Shown here: in pieces, positions 28,269 to 36,788 of the stretch
Numbering within the stretch: the stretch's first letter is position 1
How the letters are laid out: every line of letters starts with the position of its first letter
Source: Clostridium sp.
Lineage (GTDB): Bacteria > Bacillota > Clostridia > Clostridiales > Clostridiaceae
Reading direction: 5' to 3'
DNA: 64,000 nucleotides
Assembly: GCF_017888565.1 (NCBI RefSeq)
Contig: NZ_JAGHFX010000058.1
Location: 62,001-126,000, forward strand
Notes under the pieces: generated by a model
Databases searched by the model: none
What the model was told of the DNA's origin: nothing
What the model saw: the letters and a program-made list of their open reading frames with translations, nothing else
Position numbers and translations under genes: made by a program

Positions 28269-29597
28269 ATGAAAAAAAATGCAGTAGTTATTGTTGGTGC
28301 AGGAAGCACACACACACCAGGTATAATACAAAGTTTATTACAAAAAAAGGATGATTTTCCTTTAAGAAAATTAGCTCTATTTGATATTGATGAGAAGAGA
28401 CTAAATTTAGTATATGATATTATGAAACAATTTATTGAAGAAACTTATCCTGATCTTGAAGTAATTGTAACAACAGATGAAGAAAAAGCTTATACAGGTG
28501 TAGATTTTGTTTTTGCTCAAATTAGACAAGGTGGGCTAAAATTAAGAAGTTCAGATGAAAAAATTCCATTAAAATATGGAGTAGTTGGACAAGAAACTTG
28601 TGGACCTGGAGGATCAATTTCTTATGGTATGCGTTCGATTCCAGCTATAATTCATATGATAAAGATGGCAAAAAAATATTCTCCTAATTGTTGGGTATTA
28701 AATTACTCTAATCCAGCAGCTGTTGTTGCAGAAGCTACAAGAAGAGAATTTAATAATGAGAGAGTATTAAATATATGTGATATGCCAACAGCTATTCTAC
28801 TATCTTATTCTAAGATGTTAGGTTTAGAAAGCTGGCAATCTCTAGATCCATGTTATTTTGGATTAAACCATTTTGGATGGTTTACAGCTTTATTTGATAA
28901 AGATGGAAATGATCGTTTACCAGAGTTAAGAGAAATGATATTAACTTCTGGAATGACAGCTTCAAGTGATAAACATCATAAAGATCCAGATTGGCAAAAG
29001 ACGTGGAAACAGTATGCTAAGATAGTGAAGGATTATCCAGAATATTTACCAAACAGTTATCTTCAATACTATTTATATTCATCAGATATGGTAGACAAGA
29101 TGGATATAAATCGTACTAGAGCAGATATGGTTATAGAAGGCCGTGAAACAGAGATGTTTGCAGAACATAAAAAATACTTAGAATCACCAGAAACGTATAA
29201 GAGCCCATTACAAGAGTTCACAGTATTCGGAGATTTTATAGTTGATGCAGCAGCATCTATTGCATACAATAAGGGAGAACGTTTCCTAGTAATCGTTGAG
29301 AATAATGGAGCTATTCCTAATATTCGAGCTGATGCTATGGTAGAAGTACCTGCATATATACGTTCATGGGGGCCAGAGCCTATATCAATTCCTGCAATTT
29401 CAACCTTCTATAAAGGAATGATAGAAAATCAAGTAGCTTCAGAAAAATTAGCAGTTGATGCATATTTTGAAAATTCTTACGAGAAAGCTTTACAAGCTAT
29501 AGCAATAAATAAAACAGTACCATCTACAACAGTTGCAAGACAAATATTGGATGACTTGATTGAAGCAAATGGTGATTACTGGCCAGAGTTAAAATAG
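28269..29597 (+). CDS. GH4 6-phospho-alpha-glucosidase, paralogue 2
   Basis: 442 residues. IVGAGSTHTPG nucleotide-binding start, IRQGG, GQETCGPGG, NYSNPAAVV, metal Cys in NICDMP and His in GLNHFGW. It keeps the CDMP motif typical of 6-phospho-alpha-glucosidases. Needs NAD and a divalent metal such as manganese. ATG 28260 in the track directly abuts AAAAGGAG, so ATG 28269 is the better start. It pairs with the PTS gene 30 bases downstream. It is clearly homologous to the gene at 24936, showing that the pair has been duplicated or acquired twice. Confidence 0.9.
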   Translation: MKKNAVVIVGAGSTHTPGIIQSLLQKKDDFPLRKLALFDIDEKRLNLVYDIMKQFIEETYPDLEVIVTTDEEKAYTGVDFVFAQIRQGGLKLRSSDEKIPLKYGVVGQETCGPGGSISYGMRSIPAIIHMIKMAKKYSPNCWVLNYSNPAAVVAEATRREFNNERVLNICDMPTAILLSYSKMLGLESWQSLDPCYFGLNHFGWFTALFDKDGNDRLPELREMILTSGMTASSDKHHKDPDWQKTWKQYAKIVKDYPEYLPNSYLQYYLYSSDMVDKMDINRTRADMVIEGRETEMFAEHKKYLESPETYKSPLQEFTVFGDFIVDAAASIAYNKGERFLVIVENNGAIPNIRADAMVEVPAYIRSWGPEPISIPAISTFYKGMIENQVASEKLAVDAYFENSYEKALQAIAINKTVPSTTVARQILDDLIEANGDYWPELK

Positions 29598-29627
29598 TAG
29601 TGATTCAAGGATAAGGGGGAGATTTTT

Positions 29628-31187
29628 ATGGATAAGAAAAAATTATTTAGCTCATTCCAAAAGCTAGGTAAAGTTTTAATGGCACCAGTTTTATTACTTC
29701 CTATTTCAGGGATACTTGTTGGAATAGGGAGTGCATTCACTAATGCGAGTTTAGTTAAAGTAGCTCCATTTTTAAATAATAGTTTTTTCTCTTTGCTTTT
29801 TCAACTTATGAAAGATGCAGGGAACGTTGTAAATAACAATATTTCAATAATATTTGCTATATGTATTGCTTATGGATATGCAAAGTCAGAGAAAGCTACA
29901 GCAGCATTATCAGGTTTCTTAGGATATATGACAATGAATACTGTTATGGGGAGTTTTCTTATTGCTAGGGGCATTATAGATACAAGTAATTTAATAACAG
30001 GTCAAAAGGCAATTTTAGGTGTGGTAACACTAGATACAGGAGTATTTGGTGGAATAATAATTGGTCTTGTAGTAAGTTATCTTCATAATAAATATTATAA
30101 GATTCAATTACCAGCAGTATTGGGAATATTTAATGGAACTCGTTTTATACCAGCAATTACTATTATTGTAGCAAGTCTTGTGGGAATAGGGTTATCATTT
30201 ATTTTTCCACCAATTCAAAATGCTTTACAGTTATCTTCCGAATTTATTAATTCAACAGGTGTATTTGGAGCCTTTGTATACGGATTTTCTGAACGTATTT
30301 TACTACCTTTTGGTTTACATCATTTTATATATCTACCATTCTTCTTTACATCACTTGGCGGAATAATGGAGATTGGAGGACAAATAGTTGAAGGTGCAGT
30401 TAATATATATAACGCTATATTAAATACTCCAGGAGCTATGTTTGACATAAATATAAGTCGTTATGTAATGAATGGAAAGGTATTATTTGCAATGTTTGGT
30501 TTGACTGGAGCAGCTCTTGCTATATATAAAACAGCGCATAAGAAGAATAGAAAAAAAGTAGCTTCTCTTATGATAGCTGCAGTAATACCTTGTGCTTTAA
30601 TGGGAATTACAGAGCCATTAGAATATAGTTTCTTATTCGTAGCACCTATACTTTTTGGAGTACACGCATTATTATCAGGTATAGCTTATGTAATTACTTA
30701 TCTTGTTTCATTTAATGTAGCTGGACCATCAGCATTTGGAGGACCATTACTATCATGGATATTTAACGGAATACTAAATGCTGATAAGGGATCAAATTGG
30801 TATTGGTTACTTATTTTTGGACCTATATACTTTGTTATATATTATTATGTATTTAAAGTTGTAATAATTAAACTTAACTTAAAAACTCCAGGAAGAGAAG
30901 TTGAAGAAAATAGAGAGGATACATTAAGTGAAAGTAATACAGGGGATTTAATTCCTAGAATAGTAGAAGCTGTTGGTGGTAAGGAAAACATTTTAAAAGT
31001 TGAAGCATGTTTTACAAGATTACGTTTGTCATTGAAAGATACATCAATAATAGAACCAAATGAGTACTTTAAAAATGAATTGTCTGCTAATGGAATCGTT
31101 AAGGTTTCAGATGGAGTACAAATAATTTATGGAAATAAGGCTTCTGTTTATAAGACTGAAATGAGAGAATTCTTAGGATTAGAGTAA
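29628..31187 (+). CDS. PTS alpha-glucoside transporter IICB, paralogue 2
   Basis: 519 residues, same length and layout as the paralogue at 26423. IIC domain with YGFSERILLPFGLHHFIY and MGITEPLEYSFLFVAP, and IIB domain with the phospho-cysteine in VEACFTRLRLS. No IIA domain. AAGGGGGAG precedes the ATG. With the GH4 enzyme before it, it would import and cleave a second alpha-glucoside. The pair is followed by a terminator and then by its own RpiR gene. Confidence 0.9.
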   Translation: MDKKKLFSSFQKLGKVLMAPVLLLPISGILVGIGSAFTNASLVKVAPFLNNSFFSLLFQLMKDAGNVVNNNISIIFAICIAYGYAKSEKATAALSGFLGYMTMNTVMGSFLIARGIIDTSNLITGQKAILGVVTLDTGVFGGIIIGLVVSYLHNKYYKIQLPAVLGIFNGTRFIPAITIIVASLVGIGLSFIFPPIQNALQLSSEFINSTGVFGAFVYGFSERILLPFGLHHFIYLPFFFTSLGGIMEIGGQIVEGAVNIYNAILNTPGAMFDINISRYVMNGKVLFAMFGLTGAALAIYKTAHKKNRKKVASLMIAAVIPCALMGITEPLEYSFLFVAPILFGVHALLSGIAYVITYLVSFNVAGPSAFGGPLLSWIFNGILNADKGSNWYWLLIFGPIYFVIYYYVFKVVIIKLNLKTPGREVEENREDTLSESNTGDLIPRIVEAVGGKENILKVEACFTRLRLSLKDTSIIEPNEYFKNELSANGIVKVSDGVQIIYGNKASVYKTEMREFLGLE

Positions 31188-31194
31188 TATTATA

Positions 31195-31232
31195 AAAAAT
31201 ATAGGCTAGTTTTTACTATCCTATATTTTTTA
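31195..31232 (+). terminator. Terminator after second GH4-PTS pair
   Basis: AAATATAGG pairs with CCTATATTT around a 14-base loop, ending in TTTTT. RpiR transcription may be partly read-through. Confidence 0.75.
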
Positions 31233-31283
31233 TATTTAAGAATGTATAATATAATTGTATACATTCAATAAGTGGAGGGAATC

Positions 31284-32090
31284 ATGTACTCATTTTTTTC
31301 TAATTTAAAAAGATGCGTAGAAGAAATAACAGAATACTCTTCTACTGATAGTTATATAGCTCAATATATTTTACATAACCATGAAAAAATACCTAAAATG
31401 ACTATATTTGATATTGCAAAAGAATGCAACACTTCAGCAGCTACGGTAACTAGATTTTGCAAGCGTGTTAATAATTCAAGCTTTAAGGAATTAAAGGAAG
31501 ATGTTATTGTTTATAATGAATTTTTAGAAGGGGAAATAAATCATAAGAGCATTGATAATTATGAAGTAGATATCAATAGTAATGATATTTTAGAAAATTA
31601 TTTCGAATCAGTTCATAAATCTTTTAATGAAACAAAAAAGCTAATTAGTGAAGAAAAATTACTTAAAGTTGTTGAGTGGATTAATAAAGCCAAAGCTATT
31701 TATGTTTTCGGAAGTTCTTTTTCTAATATTATTGCTAAAAGTTTTAGTGAAAAGTTTACTCGTTTAGATAAAACAACATATTCTTTTCCTACATTAAAGA
31801 GTCAACTATTAGCTATAGAGAATATGAAAAAAGATGACGTTGCAATAATAGTATCATTTTCAGGTACAACAAGACATATAAAACAGATACATACAATGCT
31901 AAGAGAAAAGAATATAAGAATAATTTGGATTACATCACAAAGAGAAAGTAATGACTCATTTAAGGAAATTAGATTATTAGTGAGTTCATTAAAAATGGAT
32001 CAGTTTCAAACCGCTATAATCCAAGATCATGCATTAAATAGTATAGTTGATATTTTATATATATATTATGCGTATTTATATAATCAATAA
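31284..32090 (+). CDS. RpiR/MurR-family regulator, right side of alpha-glucoside island
   Basis: 268 residues from ATG 31284; the track GTG at 31272 lies in the GGAGGG ribosome binding site. Helix-turn-helix about 30-90 (CNTSAATVTRFCKRVNNSSF). SIS domain about 125-255 (YVFGSSFSNIIAKSFSEKF, IIVSFSGTTRHIKQI). It follows the second GH4-PTS pair in the same direction and is the likely regulator of that pair through the repeats at 28174. It stops 7 bases before the right copy of the flanking repeat. Confidence 0.87.
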   Translation: MYSFFSNLKRCVEEITEYSSTDSYIAQYILHNHEKIPKMTIFDIAKECNTSAATVTRFCKRVNNSSFKELKEDVIVYNEFLEGEINHKSIDNYEVDINSNDILENYFESVHKSFNETKKLISEEKLLKVVEWINKAKAIYVFGSSFSNIIAKSFSEKFTRLDKTTYSFPTLKSQLLAIENMKKDDVAIIVSFSGTTRHIKQIHTMLREKNIRIIWITSQRESNDSFKEIRLLVSSLKMDQFQTAIIQDHALNSIVDILYIYYAYLYNQ

Positions 32091-32097
32091 ATATAGC

Positions 32098-32347
32098 AAA
32101 TTAAAGTAAAGTGTAGTTTTTAATATATGGGAGCTGTCGCACAATTTTACACTATACATTAAATAGATTTATGAGACAGCCCCCTAGATTTATATATTTT
32201 AAGATATTACTATATTTCTATATTAATTCACGCCATCTCTAGTGCAAGCATATCTAAAAGGTGGTTGAGTTTGAAGATAAAATCCATTTCTAACTTGAGA
32301 AATCCAATTTTGAAAAATTTGTAACCAAGCAGTACTATTAAAAAAAT
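32098..32347. repeat. Right copy of the direct repeat flanking the alpha-glucoside island
   Basis: Homologous to 23748-23974. Contains the hairpin GAGCTGTC...GAGACAGCC (32131-32181) and the last part of the gene at 32223. Here the gene is intact. Confidence 0.85.
32130..32183. terminator. Hairpin of GGCTGTC family between convergent genes
   Basis: GGGAGCTGTC pairs with GAGACAGCCCC around a long AT loop. It sits between convergent RpiR and TIR-like genes, so is probably a two-way terminator, though T runs are weak. Confidence 0.55.
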
Positions 32348-32849
32348 CCTCTAAAGGTAAATTCGGATTCCATTCTAGCAATAAGAAAGGCCCTATTCCA
32401 AAGGACCAAATTCCAGTTTGTTCAACAGTTGATTCTCTAATTAAAAGCATAGGAAGACCAAATTGAAAAGCCATGGCAGGTTCAATTTGTGCAAAAGGAC
32501 TACCTTCCCAGGTTGTGAAGTTTAACTCTTCTCCTAAATTGTTTTCTAACGCTCTAACTTCTCTTTGAGCAAGATTAAGAGCTATAAAGCCATAGCTTGA
32601 TAATATCATCCTTCTTATATTAGTGAGTGGTGGTTCAGGATATTGTTCAGTAACAGGTAGGGTTCTAGGAAGTAACAAAGCTTTTTTGATTTCCATAATG
32701 ATAGTACTTACAAATTCTTGTTGAATTGAATTTAATCTGCTTGGATGGCTTAGAAAAACTGGTATTCTATATAAAAGACTTGAACATTCTTGTATTACAT
32801 TATTTCCTGATGGTATAAAAGGATTTTCAGTATTTAGTTTACTTAACAT
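32223..32849 (-). CDS. Unknown protein, possibly TIR/deoxyribosyltransferase-like fold
   Basis: 208 residues, no signal or membrane segment. The order of conserved-looking blocks is IPVFLSHPSRLNSIQQEFV, LLLPRTLPVTEQYPEPPLTN, IRRMILSSYGFIALNLAQRE, then WEGSPFAQIEPAMAFQFGLP MLLIRE. This pattern is reminiscent of TIR- or nucleoside deoxyribosyltransferase-like proteins: a strand with an S/T-rich loop, a stretch about future partners, a loop-helix, then an E-P-A-x-A helix before a G-x-P-x-L-x-I strand. The last glutamate-containing helix (EPAMAF) would hold the catalytic Glu if so. I do not recognise an exact family. Start has GGAGATGAG upstream. A broken copy of the 3' end lies 8.4 kb away. Confidence 0.72.
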   Translation of the reverse strand: MLSKLNTENPFIPSGNNVIQECSSLLYRIPVFLSHPSRLNSIQQEFVSTIIMEIKKALLLPRTLPVTEQYPEPPLTNIRRMILSSYGFIALNLAQREVRALENNLGEELNFTTWEGSPFAQIEPAMAFQFGLPMLLIRESTVEQTGIWSFGIGPFLLLEWNPNLPLEDFFNSTAWLQIFQNWISQVRNGFYLQTQPPFRYACTRDGVN

Positions 32850-33079
32850 AGTTATCTCATCTCCATAATAATTATTATTTTATCTTTTGATTCATATTAC
32901 AGTATATAAAATGTGCAAATAAAATGTTAATTAAATTAAGTAATTTGTGAGATGATTATAAACAATTATTCAGATTTATATAAAAATAATAAGAAGATAT
33001 ATACTTTATAAAATAAAAGATATACAATTTAAATGTAGAACCTTAACAATTTATATTTACGTTTTTATGGAGGTATAAT

Positions 33080-34201
33080 ATGGAGTATGTAATTACTAAA
33101 GAAATGATAAAGAATTCATTAGTTAGTGAAGGGGATATGTCGAGCATTATTGAAGTTTTAAAGAAAGCTCAAAGTGGGCAAGAAATAACAGTAGCCTTTT
33201 TAGGTGGATCTATAACTCAAGGATGTAATGCAACTAAGCAGGAAGATTGCTATGCAAGTAAGATATATCTATGGTTTAAAGATACATTTAGTAATACAAA
33301 TGTCAATTTTATAAATGCAGGGGTTGGAGCAACTGGATCAATTATAGGGGTTCATAGAGTTCAAAAACAAGTATTAGATAAGAAGCCGGATATAATATTT
33401 ATTGACTTTGCTGTAAACGATAAAAGTATGATTTATGACAAGGTGGCTTATGAAAGCTTAGTAAGGAGAATACTATCAGTGAAAAATCCTCCAGCTATAG
33501 TGGAAGTATTTATGAGTAATTTCGATGGAAGCAATGTACAAGACCAGCAAATAGAAATTGGGAAAAAATATAATATTCCTATGATAAGTTTTAGAAATAC
33601 AGTGCATTCAGAAATAGAAAAAGGAAATTTTAAATGGGAAGATGTAGCTACTGACGAAGTTCATCCAAATGATTATGGTCATTTCATAATATCAGAGCTA
33701 TTAATTGATTTTATAAAAAATTTATTAGCTGATATAAATAAAACTGATAATACTAAAATTGCTAAAAAAGAAATTGATTTTGAAAGCACAGTATTTGGAG
33801 AAAAATATAAGAATGGATTTATAGAAAATAATAAGTGTTTAGAAGTCAGCAAAATAAAAGGTTTTGTTGAAGACAATAAAGGTTTCCAAATATTTCAGGA
33901 TGGATGGAAATGCAATTTAGAAAAAGGAAATACAGCTTACTTATCAGTTGATATTGAAGGTAAAAATATATTTTTATTATACAAAAAATCAGTTAAAGAA
34001 TCAGCAGGTAAAATGGAAGTAATAGTAGATGAAAATGATCCAATTATAATTGATACTTACTTTGAAGATGGATGGGGAGACTATTCAGCAACAGAGTTAT
34101 TAGTTGAATCTGAAAATATATCTAATCATAGAATTGAAATAAGTGTAGTTGATGAAGAAAATGCGACGGAAACATATATAATGGGATTTTTAGTATCTTA
34201 G
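33080..34201 (+). CDS. SGNH-hydrolase esterase with C-terminal jelly roll, CE17-like
   Basis: 373 residues. An SGNH/GDSL esterase domain (about 1-215) has block I FLGGSITQG (nucleophile Ser44), block II Gly in GVGATGS, block III Asn in FAVNDKS, and block V DEVHPNDYGH with the catalytic Asp and His. The C-terminal 150 residues are strand-rich and resemble a CBM35-type beta-sandwich. This order, catalytic then binding domain, is that of the CE17 mannan acetylesterases described from Roseburia intestinalis. No signal peptide, so it acts inside the cell on imported acetylated oligosaccharides. A CE2-like esterase starts 14 bases later and a GH130 phosphorylase follows, supporting the mannan assignment. 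Confidence 0.82.
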   Translation: MEYVITKEMIKNSLVSEGDMSSIIEVLKKAQSGQEITVAFLGGSITQGCNATKQEDCYASKIYLWFKDTFSNTNVNFINAGVGATGSIIGVHRVQKQVLDKKPDIIFIDFAVNDKSMIYDKVAYESLVRRILSVKNPPAIVEVFMSNFDGSNVQDQQIEIGKKYNIPMISFRNTVHSEIEKGNFKWEDVATDEVHPNDYGHFIISELLIDFIKNLLADINKTDNTKIAKKEIDFESTVFGEKYKNGFIENNKCLEVSKIKGFVEDNKGFQIFQDGWKCNLEKGNTAYLSVDIEGKNIFLLYKKSVKESAGKMEVIVDENDPIIIDTYFEDGWGDYSATELLVESENISNHRIEISVVDEENATETYIMGFLVS

Positions 34202-34214
34202 GAGGAAAGAGGTT

Positions 34215-35297
34215 ATGTACTTAGAAGAATTTAATATGAAGGATTATAAATTTGTAGAAGCTGATAATTCTCATTATAAATATATGGGAAGAATTGATTT
34301 TGAAAATTCTAAGGCGCCAACAATTATTTATGCTGGTAGCATGATAAAAATTAAATTTAGCGGGACAAGTTTAAAAGTCTCTTTAAAGAATTATCATAAT
34401 CATTATGAAAATGCTATTGGATTTATTATTGATAATGAAATAGAAGGTAAAGCTGTAATAAAAGATCACTATGAAGATATAGTAATAGATATTGCAGAAG
34501 GTTTAGAGGATAAATTACATGATTTAGTTTTGTATAAAAGATCTGATTCAGCTCATTATTTTGATTTTTATGGAATCATAATAGATAAAGATTCTTATAC
34601 AGAAAAAGCACAACAAAAGTATAATAGAAGAATTGAGTGCTTTGGTGATTCAGTTTCAGCAGGAGAAGTATCTGAAGCAGTTGATTATATTGGTAAAGTA
34701 GATCCAGAAGGGCATGAAGGAATTTACTCTAATTCATGGTATTCATATTCAATGATAACAGCAAGAAACTTAGTAGCAGAAATTAATAATAATGCTCAGG
34801 GTGGAATTGCAGTAATGGATGGAACAGGTTATTTTAATCCGGATAGAGGATATTTAGGGGTAGAATTTACTTATAATAAGCTTAGATATAATCCAGAGCT
34901 TGGATATTGTAATGATTGGGATTTTTCAAGATATACACCACATGTAGTAATTATGGCACTAGGACAAAATGATGCTCATCCTGAAAATTATATAGATGAT
35001 GATAAGGGAAAGAGAGAAATATGGAAATCTAAATATGCTGAAATAATAACAGATTTAAGAAGTAAATATCCAGAGGCTCTATTTATAGTTATAACAACTA
35101 TTTTATGTCATAGTAAGGGATGGGATGATGCTCTTGATGAAATGGTTGATAAGTTAAATGATGAAAAGATAGTTAGATATAAGTTTAAAAGAAATGGGTG
35201 TGGAACTCCAGGTCATATAAGAATTCCAGAAGCAGAAGAAATGGCAAATGAATTAACTAGCTATATAGAATCTTTTGGAGAAAGTATATGGAAATAA
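34215..35297 (+). CDS. SGNH carbohydrate esterase with N-terminal jelly roll, CE2-like
   Basis: 360 residues. The N-terminal 125 residues are a beta jelly roll (IKFSGTSLKVSLKNY). The SGNH domain follows, with IECFGDSVSAGE (nucleophile Ser147), NAQGGIAV, ALGQNDAHPENY and a terminal GTPGHIRIPEAEEM carrying the presumed catalytic His. Domain order is opposite to the gene before it and is that of CE2 acetyl-xylan/mannan esterases, many of which lack the third catalytic Asp. No signal peptide. GGAGG precedes ATG. The two esterases probably remove acetyl groups at different positions of imported mannooligosaccharides. Confidence 0.85.
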   Translation: MYLEEFNMKDYKFVEADNSHYKYMGRIDFENSKAPTIIYAGSMIKIKFSGTSLKVSLKNYHNHYENAIGFIIDNEIEGKAVIKDHYEDIVIDIAEGLEDKLHDLVLYKRSDSAHYFDFYGIIIDKDSYTEKAQQKYNRRIECFGDSVSAGEVSEAVDYIGKVDPEGHEGIYSNSWYSYSMITARNLVAEINNNAQGGIAVMDGTGYFNPDRGYLGVEFTYNKLRYNPELGYCNDWDFSRYTPHVVIMALGQNDAHPENYIDDDKGKREIWKSKYAEIITDLRSKYPEALFIVITTILCHSKGWDDALDEMVDKLNDEKIVRYKFKRNGCGTPGHIRIPEAEEMANELTSYIESFGESIWK

Positions 35298-35497
35298 GTT
35301 TGTTGTTTAAAAATATAACATTATTACAGAAATATAAACAATAATAAAGTATAAACAGCTTAAATATAGAAATTAAAGTTAATAGATAGTAAATTTAATA
35401 TGTAATTGTTAACAAGTTTATTTAGCTAGTAAAATTATTAATTTATATCTAATATAGGAATATTTAATTTAAAGATAGTAAGATTGGGAGGATTTTT

Positions 35498-36517
35498 ATG
35501 GAACACGTAAAGATATTTGGAGAAAAATTATGCAATATGCCTTGGCAAGACAAGCCAGAAGGCTTCGATGGAGTTATATGGAGACATGATGGTAATCCAA
35601 TTATAAACTGGAATCCTACAAAAAAATCAGCAAGAATATTTAATAGTGCAGTATTACCTTATGAAGATGGATTTATAGGAATATTTAGAGCAGACCATAA
35701 AAATGGTAAGCCACAATTACATGTTGGTAGAAGTAAAGATGGACTAGCTTGGGACATTGAGGATGAAGAAATTCGTTGGAAAGATGAAGATGGTAATGAT
35801 TACCAACCAAACTACTCTTATGATCCAAGATTAGTTAAAATTGAAGATACTTATTATATTGTTTGGTGTGCTGAATTTGGCGGAGCTGCACTTGGACTTG
35901 GAACAACAAAAGACTTTAAGGAATTTGTTAGACTTGAAAACCCATTTATTCCATTTAACAGAAATGGAGTTTTATTCCCAAGAAAAGTTAATGGAAAATA
36001 CATGCTTTTAAGCAGACCAAGTGATAGTGGACATACTCCTTTTGGAGATATATTTATAAGTGAAAGTCCAGACTTAGTTCACTGGGGAAGACATAGAAGA
36101 GTTATGAGCAAAGGTGGTTCAGGCTGGTGGCAAGGAACTAAAATTGGAGGAGGAGCAACTCCAATAGAAACATCAGAAGGATGGCTAATGATTTATCATG
36201 GTGTATCTGGAACTTGTAATGGATTTGTTTATAGCATGGGAGCAGCAATTTTAGATAAAGAAAATCCTTCAAAAGTTTTATATAGAACAAGAGATTACTT
36301 ATTAACTCCAGAAAAGGATTATGAAACAACAGGATTTGTTCCAAATGTAGCATTCCCTTGTGCAACATTGCAAGATGCTGAAACTGGAAGAATGGCTATT
36401 TATTATGGAGCAGCAGATACTTATGTAGCAGTAGCATATACACAAGTTGATGAGTTAGTTCAATATATAAAAGAAAATTCTGAGTTAGTATATGGAGATG
36501 ATATAGAATTTAAATAA
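35498..36517 (+). CDS. GH130 mannooligosaccharide phosphorylase
   Basis: 339 residues forming a five-bladed propeller. SARIFNSAV and YSYDPRLVKIEDTYY (Asp in the YDPRL motif is the usual proton donor), then FPRKVNGKYMLLSRPSD, WWQGTKIGGGATPI and GWLMIYHG. The length and GGGATP motif fit the GH130_2 group, which phosphorolyses beta-1,4-mannooligosaccharides to mannose-1-phosphate; the GH130_1 enzymes are longer. Cytoplasmic. It lies 200 bases after the CE2-like gene, which may be an independent promoter or a long spacer, and ends with a terminator. Confidence 0.87.
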   Translation: MEHVKIFGEKLCNMPWQDKPEGFDGVIWRHDGNPIINWNPTKKSARIFNSAVLPYEDGFIGIFRADHKNGKPQLHVGRSKDGLAWDIEDEEIRWKDEDGNDYQPNYSYDPRLVKIEDTYYIVWCAEFGGAALGLGTTKDFKEFVRLENPFIPFNRNGVLFPRKVNGKYMLLSRPSDSGHTPFGDIFISESPDLVHWGRHRRVMSKGGSGWWQGTKIGGGATPIETSEGWLMIYHGVSGTCNGFVYSMGAAILDKENPSKVLYRTRDYLLTPEKDYETTGFVPNVAFPCATLQDAETGRMAIYYGAADTYVAVAYTQVDELVQYIKENSELVYGDDIEFK

Positions 36518-36565
36518 TTATTAGTTAATAAAAAAATATATTTATAAATTTTGCTATACCTTTAT

Positions 36566-36607
36566 ATAAGAGTCGTTATAATATTATAATGGCTCTTATT
36601 TTTTTGA
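36566..36607 (+). terminator. Terminator after mannan cluster
   Basis: AAGAGtCgTTATAAT folds on ATTATAAtGgCTCTT, followed by ATTTTTTT. Confidence 0.9.
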
Positions 36608-36788
36608 TAAAGCAACAAGCATAAGCTCTACACTGTAGCAATAGAATTTATGTTATATGATATAATTTCTAATGTGATTTAGAAGAAGTACTTAGAAAGT
36701 TTAATTCTTCATCTAAATTTATTGCTTACTAAATAAGAGAACCTACTTTAAGTATATTAAGAAATTACTACATATAGGAGGGATAAAG

